Assembly (NCBI RefSeq): GCF_003052515.2
Contig: NZ_QARE02000027.1
Span: forward strand, 1 to 64,000
Source of the DNA: Pseudomonas sp. RIT409
GTDB lineage: Bacteria; Pseudomonadota; Gammaproteobacteria; Pseudomonadales; Pseudomonadaceae
Direction: 5' to 3'
DNA length: 64,000 nt
Shown: positions 42,060 through 50,885 of the stretch, in pieces
How positions within the stretch are numbered: the first letter of the stretch is position 1
Layout: each line of letters begins with the position of its first letter
Notes under the pieces: model-generated
The model's input: the letters and a program-made list of their open reading frames with translations, nothing else
Told to the model about the DNA's origin: nothing
Databases searched by the model: none
Translations under genes and position numbers: made by a program

Positions 42060-42890
42060 ATGCATCCCGCAGCCGAACATTCGCCGCTGGGCAAGTCCAG
42101 TGAATACATCGCTACCTATACGCCTTCCCTGTTGTTCCCGATTCCCCGCACGGCCAAGTGGGCGGAACTGGGGCTGACCGCCGAAACGCTGCCGTATCAA
42201 GGGGTGGACTTCTGGAATTGCTACGAGCTGTCCTGGCTGCTGCCGTCGGGCAAACCGGTGGTCGCGATCGGCGAGTTCAGCATTCCGGCTGACTCGCCGA
42301 ACATCATCGAGTCCAAATCCTTCAAGCTGTACCTCAACTCGTTGAACCAGACGCCGTTCGCCTCACAGGCCGAGCTGGTTTCGACCTTGGAGAAAGACCT
42401 TTCGGCGGCGGCGGGCAAGCCGGTCGGCGTGCGCATTCGTTCGCTCAAGGACATCGAAGCCGAAGGTATCGTCGCGGTCCCGGGCGTCTGTGTCGATGAT
42501 CTGGACGTAACGATCCATCGTTACGATCACCCGCAGCCGGAACTGCTGCGCTGTGATGAGTCGCGGACAGTGGAAGAGGTGTTGCACAGCCATCTGCTCA
42601 AATCCAATTGCCCGGTCACCAGCCAGCCGGACTGGTGCAGCGTCGCGGTGGAGTATCGCGGGGCGGCGCTGGATCATGCGAGCTTCCTCGCCTACATCGT
42701 CAGTTTCCGTCAGCATTCAGACTTTCACGAGCAGTGCGTCGAGCGGATCTTCATGGACCTGCAACGCCTGCTGAAACCGGAAAAGTTGACGGTGTATGCG
42801 CGCTACGTGCGCCGCGGCGGGCTGGACATCAACCCGTATCGCAGCACGGAACGGCTGACCTTGAAGAATGGACGGCTGGCGCGGCAATGA
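42060..42890 (+). CDS. queF: NADPH-dependent 7-cyano-7-deazaguanine reductase QueF (CinQ)
   Basis: A 276-residue long-type QueF, a T-fold enzyme reducing preQ0 to preQ1 in queuosine synthesis. The catalytic cysteine lies in KSNCPVTSQPDWCSV, and the substrate-binding SKSFKLYLNSLNQTPF is in the N-terminal half. It lies 80 nt after cinA; in P. putida the same pair is copper-induced as cinAQ, tying a tRNA-modification enzyme to metal stress. I looked for a preQ1 riboswitch in the gap and saw none. Confidence 0.94.
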   Translation: MHPAAEHSPLGKSSEYIATYTPSLLFPIPRTAKWAELGLTAETLPYQGVDFWNCYELSWLLPSGKPVVAIGEFSIPADSPNIIESKSFKLYLNSLNQTPFASQAELVSTLEKDLSAAAGKPVGVRIRSLKDIEAEGIVAVPGVCVDDLDVTIHRYDHPQPELLRCDESRTVEEVLHSHLLKSNCPVTSQPDWCSVAVEYRGAALDHASFLAYIVSFRQHSDFHEQCVERIFMDLQRLLKPEKLTVYARYVRRGGLDINPYRSTERLTLKNGRLARQ

Positions 42891-43041
42891 CCGGCTTCCT
42901 TTTGCGGGATCCGGGATGACGCCTGCCCGGATGGGGTGATACACACCTTGCGTTCCAAGGCGTTGTATCGCTCCCCGCCAACGCAACGCCTTACGCATCC
43001 TGCCTGATTCGCGGCCTTCGTTGAAGGGCAAGCGATGGAAC

Positions 43042-43305
43042 TCAGATCCCGATATTTCCCAACGTCTGCACGATGTTGCGCAGCGTACCGGCAATGGTCG
43101 GGTGCTCGACTTCGAACCGCTCGATGGCCAGGTTAACGCCATCGGCCAGGTTGTTGTCCGGGGTTGCGGTTTCGACGGCGATTTCGGCCTGAATCTGTGC
43201 CATCAGCTCATGCAGATGCACACGTTCTTCTTCCGTCAGCGGAGGGTTCTGTTCCAGTTGCGCGCGCAGGGTGTCCAGCTGTTCTTGCAGTTCGCGGGCG
43301 GGCAT
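43042..43305 (-). CDS. DUF4404 family protein
   Basis: An 87-residue acidic helical protein: LQEQLDTLRAQLEQNPPLTEEE, then HELMAQIQAEI and a C-terminal HPTIAGTLRNIVQTLGNIGI. DUF4404 proteins are small, soluble and uncharacterised. It is a single gene with an upstream GGGAGCACC site. Nothing around it suggests a role. Confidence 0.82.
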   Translation of the reverse strand: MPARELQEQLDTLRAQLEQNPPLTEEERVHLHELMAQIQAEIAVETATPDNNLADGVNLAIERFEVEHPTIAGTLRNIVQTLGNIGI

Positions 43306-43413
43306 AAGGTGCTCCCTATATGAGTAGTCTCAGCATGGACCGCGTACGCGTGGCAAAGGTCCATGGGTCCTAAGACTAATCCACTCCCGGCCACTCTGCA
43401 TGGCCTTGATCGC

Positions 43414-44049
43414 TCAAGGCTTTTCGGCTTTCAGGCGACGCAGGGCAATGTCTGCAAGACACGATTCGAGTTCACCCAGGTGATCGATGACCGAATGTGC
43501 ACCCGCCGCGTACAGTTCAAGGGTGGCCCGACCCCGTAGACGCTCGCGTTGCAAGCTACCGAGCGCCTCCCATTGAGTGGGGGAAAGCCCGCACAGCGGG
43601 CCGCAGGACGCCAGGCCGACCGTCCACAAGCCCGCGTTCAGCCCGGCCATCAACAGGCGCGGGTCACCGCTGACCAGCACGCACCCCTCAATCTGGCCCA
43701 CACCGAGTGTCATCAAGGCTTGCCAGCACGCGTCGGGCGCCGGCCAGTGGTTGCTTGGGCCGAGGGTGGGGCGAATGAGGTGTTCAAGCGGTGCAGCCAA
43801 TTGCGCGGCAATGTCGGCCGGGTATTCATCGAGCCATGCGCGGGGAATATTCTGCTGTTCGAGCCGTTTCAGCGCGGCAATGGCGCCGGGGGTCGGTGAC
43901 GCGAATGCGCGGGCGTCCTGAGAAAGGAACGTTTGGCCATCCGCGCTGCGCAACGTGCGGGTCTGGGCGCCGAAGTCGACCAGGCAACCGCTCAGGCCAA
44001 AGAGCACGGCGGTAAACGGCGGGGTGGGGACAGCGGCGGCGGCAAGCAT
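43414..44049 (-). CDS. PhnX-like HAD protein lacking the catalytic aspartate
   Basis: A 211-residue protein whose layout follows phosphonoacetaldehyde hydrolase (PhnX): LFGLSGCLVDFG aligns with LDWAGTTVDFG, GLNAGLWTVGLASCG with the EGxNAGMWTVG motif, and the C-terminal GAHSVIDHLGELESCLADI matches closely. The nucleophile Asp of HAD motif I is Gly18 here, and the DGT-like part reads SGC. It therefore should not act as a phosphatase or phosphonatase of the usual type. It is the likely counterpart of PA2803, in the same conserved block. The ATG at 44049 is preceded by GAGAGGGAAA. Confidence 0.85.
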   Translation of the reverse strand: MLAAAAVPTPPFTAVLFGLSGCLVDFGAQTRTLRSADGQTFLSQDARAFASPTPGAIAALKRLEQQNIPRAWLDEYPADIAAQLAAPLEHLIRPTLGPSNHWPAPDACWQALMTLGVGQIEGCVLVSGDPRLLMAGLNAGLWTVGLASCGPLCGLSPTQWEALGSLQRERLRGRATLELYAAGAHSVIDHLGELESCLADIALRRLKAEKP

Positions 44050-44251
44050 GGATTTCCCTCTCAAATGCCCAAGACGCTAAGGGATTTGCGTGACAATGCG
44101 ATGACGTACAGGTGACAGCGCGGGCCATGTTTAACGATGTATTGAATTCCTTCAGATTTCGGCGACGTAAATCGTTACAGAACGCTTTATACTCTCGCCT
44201 TTGGTTTGGGGCGTAGCGCCCGCTTCATCACTTTGACTGGGAGTCCTTGCT

Positions 44252-44953
44252 ATGCCCGTGACCGGTGCTGGCTTTATCAATCGTCTGGCTCGAACGTGTT
44301 TCTGGGCTGGGCTGGCCCTGCTGCCTGTGGCGGCTCAGGCCGCTGAGGAAGATCCGTGGGAAGGCGTCAACCGTGCCATCTTCCGTTTCAACGATACCCT
44401 GGACACCTATGCGCTCAAACCCATCGCCCAGGGCTATGAGTTCATCACGCCGCAGTTCCTGGAAGACGGCATCCACAACATGTTCAAGAACATCGGGGAA
44501 GTCACCAACTTCGCCAACGATGTGCTGCAGGCCAAGCCAGAGGCGGCCGGTGTCGATACCGCGCGCCTGATCATCAACACCACGTTTGGCCTGCTCGGCT
44601 TCTTCGACGTCGGGACCAAGATGGGGTTGCAGCGCAACGACGAAGACTTCGGTCAGACCCTCGGCCACTGGGGCGTGGGCAGCGGCCCGTTCGTGATGCT
44701 GCCGTTTTTCGGTCCGAGCACGGTGCGCGACGCGTTCGCCAAGTACCCCGACACTTACACCACGCCTTATCGCTACATCGACCACGTGCCGACTCGTAAC
44801 ACGGCGTTTGGCGTGAGCGTCGTCGACACCCGCGCCAGCCTGTTGTCGGCCGAGAAGCTCATCAACGGTGACAAATACATCTTCATTCGCAACGCCTACC
44901 TGCAGAACCGCGAGTTCAAGGTCAAGGATGGCAAGGTCGTCGACGACTTCTGA
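44252..44953 (+). CDS. mlaA: MlaA/VacJ family phospholipid-trafficking protein
   Basis: A 233-residue MlaA protein. DPWEGVNRAIFRFNDTLDTY, INTTFGLLGFFDVGTKMG and the DFGQTLGHWGVGSGPFVMLP motif are diagnostic. MlaA sits in the outer membrane and removes misplaced phospholipids from the outer leaflet, passing them to MlaC. The signal peptide (LALLPVAAQAA) ends in a signal peptidase I-type site without a lipobox cysteine, unlike E. coli MlaA. The ATG at 44252 follows GGGAGT. A terminator follows. Confidence 0.93.
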   Translation: MPVTGAGFINRLARTCFWAGLALLPVAAQAAEEDPWEGVNRAIFRFNDTLDTYALKPIAQGYEFITPQFLEDGIHNMFKNIGEVTNFANDVLQAKPEAAGVDTARLIINTTFGLLGFFDVGTKMGLQRNDEDFGQTLGHWGVGSGPFVMLPFFGPSTVRDAFAKYPDTYTTPYRYIDHVPTRNTAFGVSVVDTRASLLSAEKLINGDKYIFIRNAYLQNREFKVKDGKVVDDF

Positions 44954-44985
44954 CCGGCCCGTTGGAGTTCGGTGAGGCCATAAAA

Positions 44986-45015
44986 AAGGCGACTTTCGAG
45001 TCGCCTTTGTTTTTC
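44986..45015 (+). terminator. Terminator after mlaA
   Basis: AAAGGCGACT-TTCG-AGTCGCCTTT followed by GTTTTT; UUCG-capped and strong, usable from both sides. Confidence 0.9.
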
Positions 45016-45054
45016 CAGATTTTTCCGAAATTGTGACGTAGTTCTACAGCGTCA

Positions 45055-45354
45055 CTACTTCATGGCGAGGATGGTCAGCCCCAGTTTCTGTTCTCCGCCA
45101 TCGATATCGGCAATCCACACCACCTCGGTGTCGGCTTCCAGACCCTTGAGCGCGGCGTGCTCCGATTCGATTTTCACACTGATCCGGTCGCCGACCGCGA
45201 AGCGGCGCGGTGCCTGTATCTGCATGCCGGAGCTGGATAGATCCACGCACACCGCGGGAATGATCTGGCCTGCGTAGATCAGGCTGATGTCCGCGTCGAC
45301 CCGCATGCGGATGTAATCTCGTTTCTCTGCATAGTCGCGATCAAGCTGGCCCAT
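45055..45354 (-). CDS. Small PilZ domain protein
   Basis: A 99-residue single PilZ domain. KRDYIRMRVDADISLIY contains the RxxxR motif and VDLSSSGMQIQ the DxSxxG motif, so c-di-GMP binding is likely. It probably acts as an adaptor that changes a partner's activity on c-di-GMP binding. It is convergent with mlaA and divergent from the rssB-like gene, as in PA2799 context. The 267-bp upstream gap has no other gene. Confidence 0.88.
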   Translation of the reverse strand: MGQLDRDYAEKRDYIRMRVDADISLIYAGQIIPAVCVDLSSSGMQIQAPRRFAVGDRISVKIESEHAALKGLEADTEVVWIADIDGGEQKLGLTILAMK

Positions 45355-45621
45355 GGCGCATCCTTCGTTTTTGTCGCTGATTTAGAGGTTCTTATAACTC
45401 TCGGTGATTTGTGATGTAAAGACGCCCGTCGAGCGCTGGCGCACGCTTGAAACGCCCCGCGGATGGGAGTACCGTCTGCGCCTTGAAGGGCAGCTCTGTG
45501 AAGTGAAGCGTTTGACCAAAAGTCCGCTCCTCCTGACTCAGAGAGGCTAGAAGCGAATCCAGTAGGCGGTCCGATACCCTCCGGCCACTTACGCCAACCT
45601 GATCTGGCGCCGTTTGCCCAC

Positions 45622-46803
45622 ATGCAAAAAACCAGTGCCACGCTGCTGATTATCGATGACGACGAAGTAGTGCGCGCGAGTCTCGCGGCCTATTTGGAAG
45701 ACAGTGGGTTCAGCGTCTTGCAAGCCGGTAATGGCCTGCAGGGTCTACAGACCTTCGAGCAAAACAAGCCTGATCTTGTGATCTGCGATTTGCGCATGCC
45801 GCAAGTGGGCGGCCTCGAGCTGATCCGTCAGGTCACCAGCCTGTCGCCGGATACGCCGGTGATCGTGGTGTCCGGGGCGGGGGTCATGAGCGACGCGGTC
45901 GAAGCGCTGCGCCTGGGGGCGGCCGATTACCTGATCAAACCGCTGGAAGACCTTGCAGTCCTCGAGCACTCGGTCAAGCGGGCCTTGGACCGTGCGCGGT
46001 TGCTCGAGGAAAACAGGCTCTATCGTCAGAAGCTCGAAACCGCCAACCGCGAACTCGAGGCCAGCCTGCACCTGTTGCAGGAGGATCAGGATGCGGGTCG
46101 CCAAGTGCAGATGAATATGCTGCCGACCAGCCCCTGGGCCATCGATTCGTTTGAGTTCGAGCACGAGATCATCCCGTCGTTGTACCTGTCGGGGGACTTC
46201 GTCGATTACTTCCGCGTGGATGAGCACCGGGTGGCCTTCTATCTGGCTGATGTTTCCGGTCATGGCGCGTCGTCGGCCTTCATCACGGTGCTCCTGAAAT
46301 TCATGACCACCCGATTGTTGTTCGAGTCCAAGCGCGGGGGCTCCTTGCCAGCGTTCAAGCCTTCCGATGTGCTGGGCCATATCAATCGCGGTCTCATCAG
46401 TTGCAAGCTGGGCAAGCACGTGACCATGGTCGGTGGGATCATCGATGAACAGACCGGGCAACTGACCTACAGCGTGGGTGGGCATCTGCCGCTGCCAGTC
46501 CTGTATACGCCGAGCGAAACCCGTTATCTCGAGGGGCGCGGGCTGCCGGTCGGGTTGTTCAACGAAGCCACGTATTCGGACCATGTGCTGGAGCTGCCAG
46601 CATCCTTTAGTCTGACACTGTTATCTGATGGCATTCTGGACCTGTTGCCAGGTGATACACTCAAAGAGAAAGAAGCCAATTTGCCTGAATGGGTGAAGTC
46701 GGCGGGCGGCAGCCTGGATGGCCTGCGTCAGAAGTTTGGATTGGCCACACTCGGGGAGATGCCGGATGATATCGCCTTGTTAGTGTTGAGCAGGAACCTT
46801 TAA
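45622..46803 (+). CDS. rssB: RssB-like response regulator with PP2C phosphatase domain
   Basis: A 393-residue fusion: a receiver domain (residues 1-125; phosphoacceptor in LVICDLRMPQVGGLELI, lysine in DYLIKPLED), a short coiled coil (about 130-155, ENRLYRQKLETANRELEAS) and a SpoIIE/PP2C-type domain with YLADVSGHGASSAF and LLSDGILDLL. In P. aeruginosa the counterpart (PA2798) is RssB, controlling RpoS turnover, and the active PP2C form dephosphorylates the STAS protein encoded next. The stop overlaps the STAS gene start region by one base, so they are coupled. Confidence 0.85.
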   Translation: MQKTSATLLIIDDDEVVRASLAAYLEDSGFSVLQAGNGLQGLQTFEQNKPDLVICDLRMPQVGGLELIRQVTSLSPDTPVIVVSGAGVMSDAVEALRLGAADYLIKPLEDLAVLEHSVKRALDRARLLEENRLYRQKLETANRELEASLHLLQEDQDAGRQVQMNMLPTSPWAIDSFEFEHEIIPSLYLSGDFVDYFRVDEHRVAFYLADVSGHGASSAFITVLLKFMTTRLLFESKRGGSLPAFKPSDVLGHINRGLISCKLGKHVTMVGGIIDEQTGQLTYSVGGHLPLPVLYTPSETRYLEGRGLPVGLFNEATYSDHVLELPASFSLTLLSDGILDLLPGDTLKEKEANLPEWVKSAGGSLDGLRQKFGLATLGEMPDDIALLVLSRNL

Positions 46804-47285
46804 TGAGTACCGGTAGAATCCAGTTTGCCGAGCAAGATGGCACCTTCGTCCTCAAATTCGTGGGTGAAGTGCGTCTGACTCTCTGCTCGGCGTTGGATGC
46901 GACGATCGAACGGATCTTCACCTCGATGAATTTTTCGACGGTGGTGATCGATCTGACCGAAACGCGCAGCATTGACAGCACGACACTTGGCCTGCTTGCC
47001 AAGTTATCCATTCTTTCGCGGCAGAAGGCTGGGCTGTTGCCGACCGTCGTGACCACCCATGAAGACATCACGCGCTTGCTGCAGTCGATGGGCTTCGATC
47101 AGGTGTTTAACATCGTTGGCAAGCCCATTCCGCGCCCGGAGGCCCTCAGTGACCTGCCGTCGCAGGACCAGTGCGAAGATGTGGTCAAGGCCAAGGTGCT
47201 GGAAGCGCACAAGATCCTGATGGGGCTCAATGACTCCAACCGCGCGGCGTTCCGTGATCTGGTGAATGCGCTCGAGCATCAGTGA
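46803..47285 (+). CDS. STAS domain anti-sigma factor antagonist
   Basis: A 160-residue protein with a STAS fold in the first 105 residues. TRSIDSTTLGLLAKLS holds the phosphorylatable serine in the usual DSTTL position; the C-terminal tail (SDLPSQDQCEDVVKAK onward) is helical. It is probably phosphorylated by a partner kinase not in this window and dephosphorylated by the PP2C protein just upstream. It is the counterpart of the P. aeruginosa partner called RssC. A bidirectional terminator follows before tal. Confidence 0.88.
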   Translation: MSTGRIQFAEQDGTFVLKFVGEVRLTLCSALDATIERIFTSMNFSTVVIDLTETRSIDSTTLGLLAKLSILSRQKAGLLPTVVTTHEDITRLLQSMGFDQVFNIVGKPIPRPEALSDLPSQDQCEDVVKAKVLEAHKILMGLNDSNRAAFRDLVNALEHQ

Positions 47286-47382
47286 GGGTCAGCTGCGCCT
47301 TGCAGCACAGTAGGTCGGCACTCGAGAGCGGTGAGACCTGTCGCTAGTTGTTCGTGAAGCGCTGACCGATCCTTCGCGCATG

Positions 47383-47418
47383 AAAAAGGGTGGCACCCGC
47401 GAGGATGCCACCCTTTTT
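47383..47418. terminator. Bidirectional terminator between STAS gene and tal
   Basis: AAAAAGGGTGGCA / TGCCACCCTTTTT is a perfect 13-bp stem with A and T runs on each side, placed between two convergent genes. Confidence 0.95.
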
Positions 47419-47431
47419 GCGTTGCGCGGGC

Positions 47432-48358
47432 TTAAGCCTTGGCGCTCAACAATGCTTCCAGTTTCTCCTGGTCACGGGCGAACTGACGAATGCCTTCGGC
47501 CAGTTTTTCAGTGGCCATGGCGTCTTCATTGGAAGCCCAGCGGAATTGGCTCTCGGTCAACGTCTGGCGGGGTTCGCCAGCGTTGCCCGGCTTGAGCTTC
47601 TGCGCCAGCGTGCCGGTATCTTCCGACAGTTTTTGCAGCAGATCGGGGCTGATGGTCAAGCGATCGCAGCCGGCGAGCTCTTCGATCTGGCTCAGGTTGC
47701 GGAAGCTGGCGCCCATGACCACGGTTTTGTAGTCGTTGGCCTTGTAATAGTTGTAGATACGGGTCACGGACTTCACGCCTGGATCCTCAGCGCCCACATA
47801 GTCCTTGCCTTCGGCTTTCTTGTACCAATCGTAGATGCGGCCCACGAACGGAGAAATCAGGAAGACGCCGGCATCGGCACAGGCCTGTGCCTGGGCGAAG
47901 GAGAAGAGCAGCGTCAGGTTGCACTGGATGCCTTTCTTTTCCAGTTGTTCGGCGGCACGGATGCCTTCCCAGGTGGATGCCAGCTTGATCAGGATGCGAT
48001 CACGGCCGATGCCGAACTGGTCGTACAGGTCCACCAGGCGCTCGGCGCGTTCGATGCAGGCGTGGGTGTCAAAGGAGATGCGTGCGTCCACTTCGGTGGA
48101 CACGCGGCCTGGCACCACTTTCAGGATTTCCCGGCCAATGGCAACGGCGAAGCGGTCGCTGGCCAGGGCGATGTCGCCCTTTGCACCACTGAAGGCCTCT
48201 TTGAGGCGGTCGGCATTGCTCTCGCTCGAAGCGGCCTTGAGCAACAGGGAAGGGTTGGTCGTCGCGTCGACCGGCTTGAGTTTTTCGATGGCCGCGAAAT
48301 CACCGGTATCGGCGACCACGGTGGTGAATTGCTTGAGTTGTTCCAGCTTGGAAGTCAT
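47432..48358 (-). CDS. tal: Transaldolase
   Basis: A 308-residue transaldolase of the pentose phosphate pathway. TTNPSLLLKAA, the Schiff-base lysine in RILIKLASTWEGIRAAE and SPFVGRIYDWYKK are diagnostic. It transfers a dihydroxyacetone unit from sedoheptulose-7-phosphate to glyceraldehyde-3-phosphate. The ATG at 48358 gives the MTSKLEQLKQFT start of the family. The 362-bp gap up to the PAS kinase (48359-48720) shows no gene. Confidence 0.96.
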   Translation of the reverse strand: MTSKLEQLKQFTTVVADTGDFAAIEKLKPVDATTNPSLLLKAASSESNADRLKEAFSGAKGDIALASDRFAVAIGREILKVVPGRVSTEVDARISFDTHACIERAERLVDLYDQFGIGRDRILIKLASTWEGIRAAEQLEKKGIQCNLTLLFSFAQAQACADAGVFLISPFVGRIYDWYKKAEGKDYVGAEDPGVKSVTRIYNYYKANDYKTVVMGASFRNLSQIEELAGCDRLTISPDLLQKLSEDTGTLAQKLKPGNAGEPRQTLTESQFRWASNEDAMATEKLAEGIRQFARDQEKLEALLSAKA

Positions 48359-48720
48359 GAGCGTGCTCTGTCCTGTGGGTTTGAAGACATTACCCGAGCG
48401 CCGTCGGCCACTCAAGGGCGGCGACCGCATCGAATCCACGGACGCTGCCGCGCGCGTTTGCGCAAACAGCGCGTCCGCGAGATGGCAACGCAACCGCGAT
48501 GCGCTGACTATTCACGGACAGGTTGGACGCGTGACGATCGGTCGCCGATCTAGGACGGACACTCGAACCAGACTGGTTTGAGCCCGTAAGGCAGAGGTCG
48601 TTCCCTCTCGGTGATCGATGGGTTTTCGAGCGCTTTCGACAGCGTCCCTCGATGGCATGTTCATGAAGGCACTTTGACGCGTATGCTTGCGTCTTTTGGC
48701 TTGTGATGGTCGAGGGTTCA

Positions 48721-50805
48721 ATGGATCAAAGACGCTCAGACCCGCTCGATCGTTCGGGAATAGCCTGTCCTGCATCGGCTGGAGCGTTTCCAGCGGATGC
48801 TTCCGAGCGCCTGCAACTGGCATTGGATGCAGGCGCCATTATCGGCACATGGGTCTGGGACATCCCGAACGACCGGGTGACCGCAGACGAACGCTTCGCC
48901 CATACCTTCGACATTCCCATGGAGCGGTGCCTGGCAGGCATTCCGATCGCCGAAGCGTTCGCCTCGGTTCATCCGGACGACGTCGATCGTCTGGTCAGAG
49001 AGATTGGCCGGGCCACCGCGGTAGGCGGGCCGTTCAGGTGCGAGTATCAGGTGCGCCATGACGACGGTAATTATCGCTGGGTGGAGGCCAACGGCCGGGT
49101 GGAGCTCGATGACGAAGGCAGGGCCATTCGTTTTCCTGGCGTGCTGATGAACATCGAGTCGCGCAAGCAGGCTGAGGCGGAGCGGGACAGGGTCTCGGCG
49201 CTGTTGAGAACCTTCACTGCGGCAGTCCCGGGGGTGGTGTATGCCAAGGATCTGGAAGGCCGGATGCTGGTGGCCAACGATGGCGCCACGCGGCTGATCG
49301 GCAAGGCGCCCGAGTTTTATCTGGGCAAGACCGACCTGGAGTTCCTCGAAGACAAATCCCAGGCGCGCCAGGTGATGGAGACCGATCGCCGCATCATGGC
49401 CAGCGCCAAGGCGGAGCAGATCGAAGAACGGGTGGACATGCCGGACGGTTCGGAGGTGACCTGGCTTTCGGCGAAAGCGCCCCTGCTCAATGACGCGGGC
49501 GATGTCATCGGCCTGATCGGCTCGTCCATTGACGTCACCGCCCGAAAGACGGCCGAGGCGGCCTTGCGGGAGCTCAATCGCACGCTCGAGGCGCGGATCG
49601 CCCAGGCGATCGCGGAACGGGAAGCCGCTGAGGCCGCGTTGCGTCAGGCCCAGAAGATGGAGGCGATCGGCCAACTGACCGGAGGGATCGCCCATGACTT
49701 CAACAACCTGTTGGCGGGAATCATCGGCAGCCTGGACCTGATGCAGATGCGACTTGATCAAGGCAGGCTCTGCGATGTAGAGCGGTACATCAATGTAGCG
49801 CACGGCGCCGCGCAGAGGGCAGCGGCCCTGACGCATCGATTACTGGCCTTTTCCCGAAGGCAGACGTTGAACCCGGCGCACACCGATGTGCACACCTTGG
49901 TCACCGACATGGAAGAGCTGATTCGCCGGACGGTCGGCCCCGCGATCGAACTCAAGGTCGAGCTCGCCGCGAAGCACGCGCTCTGTGTCGTGGATGCTGC
50001 GCAAGTCGAGAACTCGCTGCTCAACCTGTGTATCAATGCGCGGGACGCCCTGCAGGGCGCGGGTGTCATATCGATCAAGACGTTCAACCAGACCCTCGAA
50101 CAGGGAGATGGACTGGACTCAGACCTCAAGCCCGGACAGTTCCTGACGATTTGCATTGCGGACAACGGGGTGGGAATGAACCCCGAAACGCTGTCCCGGG
50201 CGGTCGATCCCTTCTTTACCACCAAACCGGTGGGTGCCGGAACCGGCCTGGGCCTATCGATGGTCTACGGCTTCGCTCAGCAATCGGGCGGCCAGCTGAA
50301 GATCGAGTCGGAGGAGGGCCGGGGGACGCGCGTCTACCTGCAGTTGCCCTCCGGCGGCGATGGCCTTGAGGCCCCTGTGCATCAGCAGCTTTGTTCGCAA
50401 ACTCCACCTCTGATGGCAAACGATACGGTGTTGATCGTCGATGACGAGCCGTCGGTTCGCTTGATCGTCGGGGAGGCACTCAGTGCGCTGGGCTACACGG
50501 TGATCGAGGCCGTCGACGGTCTTGCAGGGCTGCAACGGCTGCAGTCCGACATGCGCATCGATCTGCTGGTGACCGATATCGGCCTGCCGGGAGGCGTCGA
50601 CGGTCGACAGTTGGCCAAGGCCGGGCTCGAATGCCGGCCGACCCTGCCTGTGCTGTTCATGACGGGATACGCCGAACCGGATGCGCTGGAAGATTGGCCG
50701 CGTACTTCCGCCTGCGTGACGCTGACCAAACCCTTCGCGCTGGACGTGCTGGTGGAGGAGGTGCGTACCCTGCTAGGCCCTCGGAATCCTTGCTGTCCGG
50801 AGTGA
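48721..50805 (+). CDS. PAS-containing hybrid histidine kinase
   Basis: A 694-residue soluble sensor kinase. Two PAS domains (about residues 35-155 and 165-285), a coiled linker, HisKA (GQLTGGIAHDFNNLLAG), HATPase (NLCINARDAL, ADNGVGM, GTGLGLSMVYG) and a C-terminal receiver (LIVDDEPSVR, LVTDIGLPG, VTLTKPF) are clear. There is no membrane segment, so it senses an internal signal such as redox state or light; no flavin-binding NCRFLQ or heme motif is visible. The ATG at 48721 follows GAGGG; ATG at 48706 is possible. It interrupts the conserved tal-dusA neighbourhood. Confidence 0.9.
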   Translation: MDQRRSDPLDRSGIACPASAGAFPADASERLQLALDAGAIIGTWVWDIPNDRVTADERFAHTFDIPMERCLAGIPIAEAFASVHPDDVDRLVREIGRATAVGGPFRCEYQVRHDDGNYRWVEANGRVELDDEGRAIRFPGVLMNIESRKQAEAERDRVSALLRTFTAAVPGVVYAKDLEGRMLVANDGATRLIGKAPEFYLGKTDLEFLEDKSQARQVMETDRRIMASAKAEQIEERVDMPDGSEVTWLSAKAPLLNDAGDVIGLIGSSIDVTARKTAEAALRELNRTLEARIAQAIAEREAAEAALRQAQKMEAIGQLTGGIAHDFNNLLAGIIGSLDLMQMRLDQGRLCDVERYINVAHGAAQRAAALTHRLLAFSRRQTLNPAHTDVHTLVTDMEELIRRTVGPAIELKVELAAKHALCVVDAAQVENSLLNLCINARDALQGAGVISIKTFNQTLEQGDGLDSDLKPGQFLTICIADNGVGMNPETLSRAVDPFFTTKPVGAGTGLGLSMVYGFAQQSGGQLKIESEEGRGTRVYLQLPSGGDGLEAPVHQQLCSQTPPLMANDTVLIVDDEPSVRLIVGEALSALGYTVIEAVDGLAGLQRLQSDMRIDLLVTDIGLPGGVDGRQLAKAGLECRPTLPVLFMTGYAEPDALEDWPRTSACVTLTKPFALDVLVEEVRTLLGPRNPCCPE

Positions 50806-50885
50806 GTGAAGGGGTGCAGTGAGTGCTCGCCCTGACCACGGGCTGGCTGGACCAGAGGCGGCGGTCCGCCCCTGGTCGCGGGGCA

